A stretch of 64,000 bases of DNA from Clostridia bacterium (lineage in GTDB: Bacteria; Bacillota; Clostridia; Oscillospirales; Acutalibacteraceae). Below the pieces are notes generated by a model that made no database searches, was not told the origin of the DNA, and worked only from the letters and a program-made list of their open reading frames with translations. Every line of letters begins with the position of its first letter. Position 1 is the stretch's first letter. This document shows, in pieces, positions 42,901-52,223 of the stretch. The stretch lies in assembly GCA_017473165.1 (NCBI GenBank), contig JAFUNA010000023.1:115605-179604 (forward strand), written 5' to 3'. The position numbers and the translations under genes were made by a program.

Positions 42901-44862
42901 TTAATAAAGCTTTGCGCCTGCGGGAATGTGGTCATCAACCATGAGAAGATGAAGCTTTTCTTCGCCCTCTTCTTCGTGAACTGCACTCAAAAGCATTCCG
43001 CAGGATTCAATTCCCATCATTGCTCTGGGAGGAAGGTTTGTGATTGCGATAAGTGTTTTGCCTATGAGCTCTTCGGGCTCATAGAAGGCGTGAATACCGC
43101 TTAAGATGGTGCGTTCTGTTTCTGTTCCGTCGTCAAGAGTGAACTGCAAAAGCTTCTTGCTCTTGGGAACAGCGACGCATTCCTTAACCTTCACGGCTCT
43201 GAAATCGGATTTGCTGAAGGTTTCGAAATCAACGCTTTCCTCAAAAAGAGGCTCTATTTTAACCTTTGAGAAGTCGATAACTTCCTTTACGGGTTCTTCT
43301 GCGATTTCTTCAGCCTTTTTCTCTGCTTTTTCGGCAGTCTTATTTGATTCGGAGCCGCCGAGAGATTTCATTGTGGGGAACAGAAGAACATCTCTGATAG
43401 CCTGTGAATCGGTGAGAAGCATGCACATTCTGTCAATGCCGAAGCCGATGCCGCCTGTGGGGGGCATACCGTATTCAAGAGCCATGAGGAAATCCTCGTC
43501 TGTTGTGTTTGCTTCCTCGTCGCCCTGTGCAAGAAGTGCTTCCTGAGCCTTGAAGCGTTCTCTCTGGTCAATGGGGTCATTGAGCTCTGAATAAGCGTTA
43601 GCCATTTCCCAGCCGTTCATGAAGAACTCAAAACGCTCAACATATTCGGGGTCTTCGGGCTTTTTCTTTGTGAGGGGAGAAATCTCGGTGGGATGGTCGA
43701 TAACGAAGGTGGGCTGAATGAGATGCTCCTCCGCAAATTCTTCAAAGAACAGAGCAAGGATATCACCCTTACCGTGTCTTGCTTCATATTCAACGTGGTG
43801 CTTATCGGCAACAGCTCTTGCATCCTCAAGAGTTTTGATTTCGTTCCAGTCAACGCCTGCGTACTTCTTAACTGCATCAACCATTGAAATTCTTTCAAAG
43901 GGCTTGCCGAGATCCATTTCAACGCCGTTGTAGGAAATCTTGGTTGTGCCGAGAACAGCCTGTGCAACGTGGCGGTAGAGGTTTTCGGTGAGGTCCATCA
44001 TGCCGTTGTAGTCGGTGTATGCCTGATAGAGCTCCATGAGAGTGAATTCGGGATTGTGGCGGGTGTCACAGCCTTCGTTTCTGAAAACTCTGCCGATTTC
44101 GTAAACCTTTTCCATGCCGCCGACGATAAGTCTTTTGAGGTAAAGCTCAAGTGAAATGCGGAGTTTGAAATCCTCGTTGAGGGCGTTATGGTGTGTAACA
44201 AAGGGTCTTGCGGCTGCACCGCCTGCGTTTGAAACAAGCATGGGAGTTTCAACCTCAAGGAAGCCCTGTGAATCAAGGTAGTTTCTTACCTCTCTGATGA
44301 TAAGTGAACGCTTTACGAAGGTATCCTTAACCTCGGGGTTCATGATAAGGTCAAGATAACGTCTGCGGTAGCGTGTGTCTGTGTTGGTTAAGCCGTGGAA
44401 CTTTTCGGGCAGGGGGAGAAGTGACTTTGAGAGAAGACGGAGCTCTTTTGCGTGAACGGAAACCTCGCCTCTTCTTGTTCTGAAAACAAAGCCCTTAACT
44501 TCAACAATGTCGCCGATATCCCATTTTTTGAATGCCGCAAAATTTTCTTCGCCGATTTCGTCAATCTTAACGTAAACCTGCATTCTGCCGCTTAAATCTC
44601 TTACGTCGATGAAGTTTGCCTTACCCATATCTCTGCGGCTCATCATTCTGCCGCAGATTGAAACGTCGGTGTTTTCGAGTTCTTCGAAACGCTCAACGAT
44701 TTCTGCATTGTGAATTGTCTGCTCGGCAAGAGTAATCCGGAAGGGGTCGTTGCCTGCAGCCTGAAGACCTTCGAGCTTTTCAACACGAATCTGACGAAGC
44801 TCGTTAACGTCCTGAACCTGCTCCTCTTCGGGAGCGGCATTTACAATCTTTTCTTCAGCCAT
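42901..44862 (-). CDS. lysS: lysyl-tRNA synthetase with C-terminal tRNA-binding domain
   Basis: A 653-residue class II LysRS. An OB-fold anticodon-binding domain occupies about 60-160, followed by a catalytic core with RYLDLIMN, FRNEGCDTRHNPEFT and GGIGFGIDRMCML. A charged Lys/Glu linker (about 500-540) leads to an EMAP/Trbp-like tRNA-binding domain (about 550-653, FRAVKVKECVAVPKSKKLLQ to GAKLY), like the MetRS C-terminal domain. Usual bacterial LysRS ends near residue 500, so this is a fusion. Catalyses lysine attachment to tRNA-Lys. Confidence 0.95.
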   Translation of the reverse strand: MAEEKIVNAAPEEEQVQDVNELRQIRVEKLEGLQAAGNDPFRITLAEQTIHNAEIVERFEELENTDVSICGRMMSRRDMGKANFIDVRDLSGRMQVYVKIDEIGEENFAAFKKWDIGDIVEVKGFVFRTRRGEVSVHAKELRLLSKSLLPLPEKFHGLTNTDTRYRRRYLDLIMNPEVKDTFVKRSLIIREVRNYLDSQGFLEVETPMLVSNAGGAAARPFVTHHNALNEDFKLRISLELYLKRLIVGGMEKVYEIGRVFRNEGCDTRHNPEFTLMELYQAYTDYNGMMDLTENLYRHVAQAVLGTTKISYNGVEMDLGKPFERISMVDAVKKYAGVDWNEIKTLEDARAVADKHHVEYEARHGKGDILALFFEEFAEEHLIQPTFVIDHPTEISPLTKKKPEDPEYVERFEFFMNGWEMANAYSELNDPIDQRERFKAQEALLAQGDEEANTTDEDFLMALEYGMPPTGGIGFGIDRMCMLLTDSQAIRDVLLFPTMKSLGGSESNKTAEKAEKKAEEIAEEPVKEVIDFSKVKIEPLFEESVDFETFSKSDFRAVKVKECVAVPKSKKLLQFTLDDGTETERTILSGIHAFYEPEELIGKTLIAITNLPPRAMMGIESCGMLLSAVHEEEGEEKLHLLMVDDHIPAGAKLY

Positions 44863-44898
44863 TTTATATTTTTCCTTTCTCTTACTAAAATGTCAAAA

Positions 44899-44940
44899 GC
44901 GACAGGCGGAGCCTCTGCGGCTCCCGAAATCCTATCGCTG
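44899..44940 (-). other. hairpin between greA and lysS
   Basis: Inner stem GGAGCC (44908-44913)/GGCTCC (44919-44924) within outer arms GCGACAGG/CCTATCGC. The minus strand continues with TTTTGAC. Possible attenuator or partial terminator. Confidence 0.45.
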
Positions 44941-44959
44941 CATATTTAAAATCAAAAAA

Positions 44960-45430
44960 TTATTTGGAGATTGCAAGAATTTCCATCTTGAAAACCTTGC
45001 CGTTGGGAGCATGAACCTCTGCGATGTCGCCAACCTTTTTGCCCATGATGGCGGAGCCTACGGGTGAAAGGTCGGAGATGATTCCGTTATCGAGGTCGCT
45101 CTTGCCGAGAATTTTGTATTCAACTTCTTCTTCAAAATCCATGTCGTAAAGCTTTACCTTTGAGCCGATGCGTACAAATTCGTTTGTGAGCTCTTCTTCG
45201 TCAAGGATTGTTGCGTTGCGAAGGTCAGCTTCAAGCTTTGCGATTTCGGCTTCCATTTTAGCCTGTTCGTTCATCGCCTCATCATATTCGGCGTTTTCGG
45301 AAAGGTCACCGTGGGAGCGGGCTTCTTTAATCTTTTCGGCTATGTCATCTCTGCCTTCGGTTTTAAGTCTGTTGAGCTCTTCGCTCAGCTTGTTATAATC
45401 CTCACGGGTAAAGACTGTCTTTTTTTCCAT
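44960..45430 (-). CDS. greA: transcription elongation factor GreA
   Basis: A 156-residue protein with an N-terminal coiled coil containing the acidic tip (HGDLSENAEYDEA) and a C-terminal FKBP-like domain (LSPVGSAIMGKKVGD). It reactivates backtracked RNA polymerase by stimulating transcript cleavage. First gene after a consensus promoter, followed by lysS. Confidence 0.97.
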   Translation of the reverse strand: MEKKTVFTREDYNKLSEELNRLKTEGRDDIAEKIKEARSHGDLSENAEYDEAMNEQAKMEAEIAKLEADLRNATILDEEELTNEFVRIGSKVKLYDMDFEEEVEYKILGKSDLDNGIISDLSPVGSAIMGKKVGDIAEVHAPNGKVFKMEILAISK

Positions 45431-45480
45431 TTTGATATATCTCCTTTGACTTGATAATATACGAATCCAGTATCTGTATT

Positions 45481-45509
45481 ATTATATATAATATATATTA
45501 ATATGTCAA
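45481..45509 (-). promoter_or_regulatory. consensus promoter for greA-lysS
   Basis: Minus strand TTGACA (45509-45504), 17-base spacer of alternating A/T, TATAAT (45486-45481). Confidence 0.88.
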
Positions 45510-46339
45510 GCATTTCTTGATTTAACAAAACATTCAAAGCACTTTTCGGCAGGAGAGCAGTCGCAGCTTTTGCAGCTTGAGTCGGTTTCGCTGAAAACGG
45601 CATTTTTGTAATCCCCGCAGCCGCAAAGCTCGGTCAGAGCACCCGCAAAATCAACGGGATTGATTATATCGGGCAGAATTTCGGAATGAACGGGCAAAAG
45701 CTCCGTGCCGTTGCCCCAAAAAACAAGCTTTCCGCCCGTTTTACCCTTGAAGGTAAATACTGCGGCATTTTTCATTGCGGCGGTAACGTTGCCGTCGGTG
45801 CAGATAACCGCATCGGGCAGAGAAGTTTCTTCGTAGGCGGAGCGAATCATAACGGAAGCACCGAATTCGTTGAATGCCTCGGCACAGACAGCGGCATAGC
45901 GTTGAGGATAAGCGGTGACAACCCTTATTTGTGACGACAGCGGCAGAAGCTCGGAAATCCGTGAGGTGAAAGCGGCGCTGCGGTCTGTAAGGGTGATTGA
46001 AAACTTGTCGGGCGGGATTGCGGCTTTTTTGATTGTTTCCTTGGCGGTGTTGAAAATCAGAAGGGAATTCATTGATGCGGGAGCGAATCTTTTCAGACCG
46101 CTTTCGTCGGGCAGAATAAGATTTTTCGGAGCAATCACCCTTGTGGCATATCTTCCGCATTCGGCGGCAACGGTTTTCCAGTCAACTCCTTTTTTGCCGT
46201 CAAGAACATCAAGAATAAAAAAAGGCAGACATTTATCGCTGCGGATTGTGTGAATTCCGTTACGTGAAATTTCTTTTTTCTGTCTGCGGCGTTTCAGAAG
46301 CCCTTTCTCGGGCTGAATCATATTAAAAACAACAAACAC
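45506..46339 (-). CDS. hypothetical protein with Cys-rich C-terminus
   Basis: A 277-residue protein. A basic N-terminus is followed by an alpha/beta-like region (TVAAECGRYATRVIAPKNLIL, ITLTDRSAAFTSRISELLP) and a C-terminal Cys cluster (LCGCGDYKN, SSCKSCDCSPAEKCFEC). GTG 46339 has AAAGGTG 7 bases upstream. No catalytic motif or family is recognised. The cluster of seven Cys could bind zinc or iron-sulfur; that is inference. It overlaps the greA promoter at its 3' end. Confidence 0.6.
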   Translation of the reverse strand: MFVVFNMIQPEKGLLKRRRQKKEISRNGIHTIRSDKCLPFFILDVLDGKKGVDWKTVAAECGRYATRVIAPKNLILPDESGLKRFAPASMNSLLIFNTAKETIKKAAIPPDKFSITLTDRSAAFTSRISELLPLSSQIRVVTAYPQRYAAVCAEAFNEFGASVMIRSAYEETSLPDAVICTDGNVTAAMKNAAVFTFKGKTGGKLVFWGNGTELLPVHSEILPDIINPVDFAGALTELCGCGDYKNAVFSETDSSCKSCDCSPAEKCFECFVKSRNA

Positions 46340-46408
46340 ATTATCGCACCTTTCGGCATAGTCTGTTTAAATAACTATGCAAACGAGGATACAATAATGT
46401 GTTATTTT

Positions 46409-47131
46409 TTACTCATCTATAAAGACCAGCTCAAGCTCTTCGTCGGTTAATTCTCTGCATTCACCCTCTGCGAGAGAGGTGTCAAGCTTCAACGAGCCGA
46501 TTTGAACTCTGCGGAGCTGTTCAACATTGTTTCCGAGGGCGTGAAACATTCTTTTTACCTGATGATATTTGCCCTCTCTTATCTTGATTTCGGCTGCGGG
46601 GAGTCTGTCTTTTGTAAAGGCTTTCACCTTTGCAGGCAGACATTCCGTGCCGTCACCGAGGGTTATTCCCGCCTCTAATTTCTTTATGTCATTTTCGTCA
46701 ATCGGGAAGGATAAAACCGCCTCATAGGTCTTGTAAACGTGGTGTGCGGGGCTCATAATCCGATGGGCAAAAGCACCGTCATCCGTTATAATTAAAAGAC
46801 CTGTGGTATCTCTGTCGAGTCTGCCTGCAGGAAAAATGCTCTTTCTGCGCAGCTCGTCGGGAATGATGTCAACAACCGTCTTTTTTGCAGGGTCACGGGT
46901 GGCACTTACAACGCCCTGCGGCTTGTTGAGCATGATGTAAACATGGCCTTTGATTGTAAAGTTATACCCCTTTACAGCAACATCGTCAACCTCAACGTCA
47001 ATCAGCTCCTCCGCACGCAGAACGACCCTGCCGTTGACCGATACGGCGGCATCTTTTATGAGCTTTCTGGCGTCCTTTCTGGACACATTGCAGTTAACCG
47101 CTATTAATTTGTCAAGACGTTTGAGACCCAT
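46409..47131 (-). CDS. rRNA pseudouridine synthase (RsuA/RluB family)
   Basis: A 240-residue enzyme. An N-terminal S4 RNA-binding domain (RLDKLIAVNCNVSRKDARKLI) is followed by the catalytic motif GRLDRDTTGLLIITDDG with the active Asp. C-terminal KMIREGKYHQVKR-like sequence (IREGKYHQVKRMF) is present. The exact target (16S U516 or 23S U2605 type) cannot be told from sequence alone. Confidence 0.9.
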   Translation of the reverse strand: MGLKRLDKLIAVNCNVSRKDARKLIKDAAVSVNGRVVLRAEELIDVEVDDVAVKGYNFTIKGHVYIMLNKPQGVVSATRDPAKKTVVDIIPDELRRKSIFPAGRLDRDTTGLLIITDDGAFAHRIMSPAHHVYKTYEAVLSFPIDENDIKKLEAGITLGDGTECLPAKVKAFTKDRLPAAEIKIREGKYHQVKRMFHALGNNVEQLRRVQIGSLKLDTSLAEGECRELTDEELELVFIDE

Positions 47132-47149
47132 GGCAAACTCTCCATTCTT

Positions 47150-47174
47150 GCAGGGCGGGGAATTGCTCCCGCCG
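47150..47174. repeat. decayed REP-like hairpin
   Basis: GGCGGG (47154-47159)/CCCGCC (47168-47173). The 23-base core differs at two positions from the left hairpin at 10969, but the head is GCAG instead of GTAG. Confidence 0.55.
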
Positions 47175-47184
47175 CATTTTTAAG

Positions 47185-47215
47185 GAAAAAGGACCGGCTG
47201 AATCAACCGGTCCTT
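47185..47215 (-). terminator. terminator of gap
   Basis: AAGGACCGG (47189-47197)/CCGGTCCTT (47207-47215). On the minus strand it is followed by TTTCC. Confidence 0.85.
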
Positions 47216-47233
47216 GATTGAATTTAAGTTAAA

Positions 47234-48250
47234 TTATGCAAGTTCAGCAAAGTACTTGATAGTTCTAACCATCTGGCTTGTGTAGCTGTTTTCATTGTCA
47301 TACCATGAAACAACCTGTACCTGATAGAGGTCGTCAGCAAGCTTTGTAACCATTGTCTGAGTAGCATCGAAGAGTGAACCGTATGTGATACCGATGATAT
47401 CGCTTGAAACGAGTTCTTCTTCTGTGTAGCCGAATGAAGCTGATGAAGCAGCCTTCATAGCAGCGTTGATGCCTTCCTTTGTGATGTCGTTGCCCTTAAC
47501 AACTGCAACAAGGATTGTTGTTGAGCCTGTGGGAACGGGAACTCTCTGTGCGGAGCCGATAAGCTTGCCGTTGAGCTCGGGGATAACAAGACCGATAGCC
47601 TTTGCAGCACCTGTTGAGTTGGGAACGATGTTTGCAGCAGCAGCTCTTGCTCTTCTGAAGTCGCCCTTTCTGTGAGGACCGTCAAGAACCATCTGGTCGC
47701 CTGTGTAAGCGTGAACAGTTGTCATGATACCGCTCTGGATGGGAGCATAATCATTGAGAGCCTTTGCCATGGGAGCAAGGCAGTTTGTTGTGCAGGAAGC
47801 AGCGGAGATGATTGTGTCATCAGCTGTGAGAGTGCCTTCGTTTACGCTGTAAACGATTGTGGGAAGGTCATTGCCTGCGGGAGCGGAAATAACAACCTTC
47901 TTTGCACCTGCATCGATGTGAGCCTGGCTCTTTGCCTTTGAGGTGTAGAAGCCTGTGCATTCAAGAACTACGTCAACGCCGATTTCGCCCCAGGGGAGTT
48001 CAGCAGCGTTAGCTTTAGCATAGATTTTGATTTCCTTACCGTCAACTGTGATGCTGTCTTCGCCTGCAACTACTGTGTCAGCAAGGGCGTATCTGCCCTG
48101 AGCTGTGTCGTACTTGAGAAGGTGAGCGAGCATTGCGGGGTTTGTAAGGTCATTGATAGCAACGATTTCGTAGCCTTCTGCGCCGAACATCTGACGGAAA
48201 GCAAGACGGCCGATACGACCGAAACCGTTAATTGCAACTTTAACTGCCAT
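47234..48250 (-). CDS. gap: glyceraldehyde-3-phosphate dehydrogenase
   Basis: A 338-residue type I GAPDH. NAD-binding [15 protein letters not shown], active-site [15 protein letters not shown] (Cys near 154) and [15 protein letters not shown] are present. It oxidises glyceraldehyde-3-phosphate in glycolysis, including that released by Eda. Strong codon bias, own promoter and terminator. Confidence 0.97.
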   Translation of the reverse strand: MAVKVAINGFGRIGRLAFRQMFGAEGYEIVAINDLTNPAMLAHLLKYDTAQGRYALADTVVAGEDSITVDGKEIKIYAKANAAELPWGEIGVDVVLECTGFYTSKAKSQAHIDAGAKKVVISAPAGNDLPTIVYSVNEGTLTADDTIISAASCTTNCLAPMAKALNDYAPIQSGIMTTVHAYTGDQMVLDGPHRKGDFRRARAAAANIVPNSTGAAKAIGLVIPELNGKLIGSAQRVPVPTGSTTILVAVVKGNDITKEGINAAMKAASSASFGYTEEELVSSDIIGITYGSLFDATQTMVTKLADDLYQVQVVSWYDNENSYTSQMVRTIKYFAELA

Positions 48251-48294
48251 GGTAAATTACCTCCAAAAAAATAATTTCTTTTTTGACCGTATTT

Positions 48295-48323
48295 ATTTTA
48301 TACATTTTTGAGTAAATATGCAA
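48295..48323 (-). promoter_or_regulatory. promoter for gap
   Basis: Minus strand TTGCAT (48323-48318), 17-base spacer, TAAAAT (48300-48295), 45 bases from the start codon. Confidence 0.75.
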
Positions 48324-48457
48324 CAGTTTTTTTATGATTTTTTCGATTTTTTTCAAGTTTTGGTAACTTGCCCAAAATTATTGAAATCTGTGAAAAAAAG
48401 GGTGCAAAATGCCGAAAAAATTTTGTCAATCGGGAGCATTTTATCGATATAAACGGA

Positions 48458-48940
48458 TTATTTGTGATATTTTCCGCCGCTTGAAATCATGAATGAGCGG
48501 TAAATCTGCTCCAGCAGCATAACCCTTGCCAGCTGATGGGGGAAGGTCATGGGGCTCATGGAAAGGCGGAATTTTGCCCTGCTTTTGACGGCGGGAGAAA
48601 GTCCGTGAGAGCCGCCGATGATGAAAGTCAGCGTTCCGAAGCCCGAAACCGCACATTTTTCAATCTCTTTTGAAAGTCCCTCGGAGGAAAGCTCTTTTCC
48701 CTCAATGCAGAGGGCAAAAACCGCCTCGTTTGCGGAAATTTTGGCAAGAATTCTTTCGCTTTCATCGTTCAGGGCGGCATCAATCTGGGACTGATTGGGA
48801 TTTTCGGGCAGCCTTGCGGGAGTGAGCTCCGTTATCTTAAGGCGGCAGAATGCACCGAGTCTTTTTTCGTATTCGGCACATGCCATGCGGAGATAATCTT
48901 CCTTCAGCTTTCCTACGCAGATTATGTTTATGTTTATCAT
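48458..48940 (-). CDS. rlmH: 23S rRNA (pseudouridine1915-N3)-methyltransferase
   Basis: A 160-residue SPOUT methyltransferase. The SAM knot TFIIGGSHGLSPAVK and the C-terminal MTFPHQLARVMLLEQIYR are diagnostic. The frame runs to 48955, but GGAGG lies 5 bases before ATG 48940. It modifies helix 69 of mature ribosomes. Confidence 0.95.
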   Translation of the reverse strand: MININIICVGKLKEDYLRMACAEYEKRLGAFCRLKITELTPARLPENPNQSQIDAALNDESERILAKISANEAVFALCIEGKELSSEGLSKEIEKCAVSGFGTLTFIIGGSHGLSPAVKSRAKFRLSMSPMTFPHQLARVMLLEQIYRSFMISSGGKYHK

Positions 48941-48997
48941 GTTAACCTCCGTCATTAAAAAAGGTTTTTATTCATAGATTATTGTGGGGTGATGGGG

Positions 48998-50083
48998 TTG
49001 AAGATGCTTAAAAACAGACTTCTGATTCTGGCTTTCTGTATGTTTACGCTGATTTGCTGCGTAAGCGGTGTCCGTCTTGCGGAAAGGGCGGAAACTGCCG
49101 CCGCAGAGGTGAGCGAAGCACAGACAACCGAAAAATATATAAAATGGGTTGATTTTTCGGTAACATACACCGCCCTGCGTGATACGATGGAGCTTGATAT
49201 TTCAACCTACGGCACGACACGGCATCTCCCGTGGATTGAAACCCTTTCTTTTCTTGCCTGCAAAAATGCGGGGCATTGGGAAAACTATAAATCGTCACAG
49301 CTTGATAAGCTTGTTGAGGCGTTGGGCGATGAAATGACGCCCGATGAACTTATGAGCGGCAATGAATATTATGCATTTTATAAAGAGGCATTCGGTGCCG
49401 TTCTTTCGGGGTTTCTGGGAGAATTCACAAAGGCTGCACCCGACGGAAACGGCGGAATAAAAGTGATTGAGGGCTACGGTCTGAAGGCTTATTCGCCCAT
49501 TGCGGAGGGCTTTGGTTTTACCCATTATGACGATTTCGGAGTGTCGCGCTCCTACGGCTATAAACGCCGTCATCTGGGCAACGATCTGATGGGCTCAATC
49601 GGCACTCCGATAGTTGCGATTGAGGGCGGAACCGTTGAAGCACTTGGCTGGAACAGGTACGGCGGCTGGCGGATTGCCGTACGCAGCTTTGACGGAAAAC
49701 GCTCCTATTATTACGCCCATTTAAGACGAAACAGACCCTACGCAGAGGGTCTGGAAATCGGTTCAAAAGTAAAAGCCGGTGACGTTATCGGCTATCTCGG
49801 AATGACGGGATACTCCGCCGAGGAAAACGTTAACGGAATGACCGTGCCTCACCTTCACCTCGGAATGCAGCTTGTTTTCAATGAGGTTCAGAAGGAGGGC
49901 ACAAATCAGATTTGGCTTGATATGTACGCCCTTGTGGAATTGCTGAATAAGAATAAAGCAACGGTTGTGAAGGACACGGAAAGCGGAGAATACAAACGGG
50001 TTTACGATGTTTTTGACGAATCGTATCCCGAGGATATGCGTCATATCACAACGCTCGCTTCAACGGATTCTACAGAGCAATAA
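48998..50083 (+). CDS. M23 family peptidase, membrane-anchored
   Basis: About 361 residues. An N-terminal hydrophobic signal/anchor (LLILAFCMFTLICCVSGV) precedes a helical region and a LytM/M23 domain near 190-290. Zinc-site segments are RRHLGNDLMG (HxxxD), the YYAHL motif and PHLHLGMQL (HxH). All expected ligands are present, so an active peptidoglycan endopeptidase is likely. Start is uncertain among GTG 48989, ATG 48992, TTG 48998 and ATG 49004; GGTGA spacing favours TTG 48998. It converges with the MBL gene, overlapping by 14 bases. Confidence 0.82.
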   Translation: MKMLKNRLLILAFCMFTLICCVSGVRLAERAETAAAEVSEAQTTEKYIKWVDFSVTYTALRDTMELDISTYGTTRHLPWIETLSFLACKNAGHWENYKSSQLDKLVEALGDEMTPDELMSGNEYYAFYKEAFGAVLSGFLGEFTKAAPDGNGGIKVIEGYGLKAYSPIAEGFGFTHYDDFGVSRSYGYKRRHLGNDLMGSIGTPIVAIEGGTVEALGWNRYGGWRIAVRSFDGKRSYYYAHLRRNRPYAEGLEIGSKVKAGDVIGYLGMTGYSAEENVNGMTVPHLHLGMQLVFNEVQKEGTNQIWLDMYALVELLNKNKATVVKDTESGEYKRVYDVFDESYPEDMRHITTLASTDSTEQ

Positions 50084-50855
50084 CGGGGTTGAGGTTACCC
50101 GCAACGGTGAGAAGATAGTCTATGTTTTCTTTTGCACCCGCCATTGTCATTGCGGCATGGGTAGTTTCAAAAGCAAGGGATGGGATGTTGTTCTCTTTGC
50201 TTAAGTGACCGAGAACAAAGCGTGTTGTGCCCGATTCCATGAGCTTAACTGCGGTTTTTGCACAGTTTTCGTTGGAGAGATGTCCGTGATTGGAGAGAAT
50301 TCTCTGCTTGAGAAAATAGGGATACGGACCGTTTTGCAGCATTCCCACATCGTGGTTGGATTCAAGCAGAACAAGGTCGCTGCCGTAGATTGCGTTCATA
50401 ACCGTGTCCGTCATGCAGCCGATATCCGTTGCAACGGCAATGCGTTTGCTGTCGGCGGTAACGATTGAGTAGCCCGTGCTTTCACGGCTGTCGTGGGGAG
50501 TTCTGAATGAGCGGATGAACATTCCGCCCGCTTCGATTCCGCTTTCGGGCATGATTTCCGCATCGATTTTTGAAGTGAAAACGCCCTGCTCCTCCATGCC
50601 TGCAAGAGTGCCCTCCGAGGCATAGACCTTTATGCCGTATCTGTGTGCAAAAACACGGATTCCGTTGATGTGGTCGGAATGCTCATGGGTAACGAAAATC
50701 GCTTCTATTGATGAAGGGTCAATGCCGATGTTGAGCAATGCGGTTTCGGCTCGTTTTGCACTGACTCCGACATCAACGAGAATTCCGCCCTGTGAGCCGC
50801 CAATGTATGTGCAGTTTCCGCTGCTTGACGAATAAAGAGAACAAAATTTAGCCAT
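50070..50855 (-). CDS. MBL-fold metallohydrolase (WalJ/YycJ-like)
   Basis: A 261-residue metallo-beta-lactamase-fold protein. The metal motif THEHSDHINGI, followed by ATDIGCMTD and SNHDVGML, and a late LGHLSKENN are visible. The start MAKFCSLYSSSSGNCTYIG is typical of WalJ/YycJ, a proposed nuclease tied to cell-wall and DNA repair processes. Here it is separated from any walRK genes. Confidence 0.88.
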   Translation of the reverse strand: MAKFCSLYSSSSGNCTYIGGSQGGILVDVGVSAKRAETALLNIGIDPSSIEAIFVTHEHSDHINGIRVFAHRYGIKVYASEGTLAGMEEQGVFTSKIDAEIMPESGIEAGGMFIRSFRTPHDSRESTGYSIVTADSKRIAVATDIGCMTDTVMNAIYGSDLVLLESNHDVGMLQNGPYPYFLKQRILSNHGHLSNENCAKTAVKLMESGTTRFVLGHLSKENNIPSLAFETTHAAMTMAGAKENIDYLLTVAGNLNPVIAL

Positions 50856-50872
50856 ATCTTATACCCTAATTT

Positions 50873-50906
50873 AAAGCGGGCTGCTCGGTTTGGAACAGTC
50901 CGCTTT
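50873..50906 (-). terminator. terminator after murA
   Basis: AAAGCGG (50873-50879)/CCGCTTT (50900-50906), extended by CTG/CAG inside. The minus strand then reads AAATTAGGG. Confidence 0.65.
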
Positions 50907-50930
50907 TATTATATACATTATATTCTTAAA

Positions 50931-52223
50931 TCAGCCTGCTGTGGTGAGTGCATCGGGTTCGGGGAAATATGTGCGTTTGATATCGGCACCGAGACCCTTG
51001 AATTTTGCAACAACGTCCTCATAACCTCTGTCGATATGAAGAATGTCCTCGATTTCGGTTGTACCGCTTGCTGCAAGACCCGCAATAATCATTGCCGCAC
51101 CTGCACGAAGGTCGTCTGCCTTAACGGGAGCACCCTTGAGCTGCTCAACGCCCTGAACAACGGCAAGCTGACCGTCAGCCTTGATGTTGGCACCCATTCG
51201 GTTAAGCTGCTCCGTATAGCGGAAACGGTTTGACCAGATGCTTTCGGAGATTATGCTTGTGCCGTCTGCGAGAGCGAGAAGCACCGCCATCTGCGACTGC
51301 ATATCTGTGGGGAAGCCGGGGTGGGGCATGGTTTTGATGTTGCACTTTCCGGGACGTTTATCAAGCGAAACTCTCACCGCATCGTCAAATTCTTCAACAA
51401 CACATCCGCATTCGATAAGCTTTGTTGAGATTGATTCAAGATGCTTGGGAATAACGTTTTTGATAAGAACATCGCCTCGGGTTGCGGCAGCGGCAACCAT
51501 GTATGTGCCGGCTTCAATCTGGTCGGGAATTATTGAATATGTGCAGCCGTGAAGCTGTTCAACACCTCTGATTTTGATAACGTCGGTGCCTGCACCTCTT
51601 ACGTCTGCACCCATTGAGTTAAGGAAGTTTGCAAGGTCAACAATATGGGGCTCTTTTGCTGCGTTTTCGATAATTGTCAAGCCTTCTGCCTTTACAGCGG
51701 CAAGAAGAATATTGACCGTCGCACCAACGGAAACAACGTCAAGATAAATCGGGCTTCCGATAAGCTTGTCGGCTTTTGCGTCAACGGTTGCGTTATCCTC
51801 AACCGAAACGTCTGCACCGAGAAGTTCAAAGCCTTTGATGTGCTGGTCAATGGGTCTTGCACCGAGGTAGCAGCCGCCGGGCATTGCAACCTTTGCTCTT
51901 GAGAATCTGCCGAGAAGAGCACCGATGAAATAGTAGGATGCACGCAGATGCTTTGTCATGTCGTGGGAAATAACGTATGAATTGACACGGCGTGAATCTA
52001 TTTCGATTGTGTGCTTGTTGATTACCTTGATTTGAGCTCCGATCTGGTTGAGAATTTTCATCATATAACCGATGTCGCTGATGGAGCAGGGGAGATTTTC
52101 GATGACACACACATCCTGCGAAAGAATCGCAGCGGGGATAATCGCAAGAGCGGCATTTTTTGCTCCGCTGATTTCAACTTCGCCCTTGAGCGGAGTGCCG
52201 CCGTTGATTATGAATTTCTCCAA
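50931..52223 (-). CDS. murA: UDP-N-acetylglucosamine 1-carboxyvinyltransferase
   Basis: A 430-residue enolpyruvyl transferase, first committed step of peptidoglycan precursor synthesis. SGAKNAALAIIPA at the N-terminus, catalytic Cys118 in MPGGCYLGARP (the fosfomycin-sensitive form), PHPGFPTDMQSQM and DLRAGAAMIIAGLAA are visible. Firmicutes often have two copies; only this one is in the window. Confidence 0.96.
   Translation of the reverse strand: MEKFIINGGTPLKGEVEISGAKNAALAIIPAAILSQDVCVIENLPCSISDIGYMMKILNQIGAQIKVINKHTIEIDSRRVNSYVISHDMTKHLRASYYFIGALLGRFSRAKVAMPGGCYLGARPIDQHIKGFELLGADVSVEDNATVDAKADKLIGSPIYLDVVSVGATVNILLAAVKAEGLTIIENAAKEPHIVDLANFLNSMGADVRGAGTDVIKIRGVEQLHGCTYSIIPDQIEAGTYMVAAAATRGDVLIKNVIPKHLESISTKLIECGCVVEEFDDAVRVSLDKRPGKCNIKTMPHPGFPTDMQSQMAVLLALADGTSIISESIWSNRFRYTEQLNRMGANIKADGQLAVVQGVEQLKGAPVKADDLRAGAAMIIAGLAASGTTEIEDILHIDRGYEDVVAKFKGLGADIKRTYFPEPDALTTAG

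Noticed and set aside
43106-43546. Plus-strand frame of 146 codons inside lysS
   Set aside because: Antisense to the LysRS core and linker; no independent start signals.
44863-44959. T-box or riboswitch leader upstream of lysS
   Set aside because: Only about 97 bases with one hairpin; no T-box core (AGGGTGGNACCGCG-like) is present.
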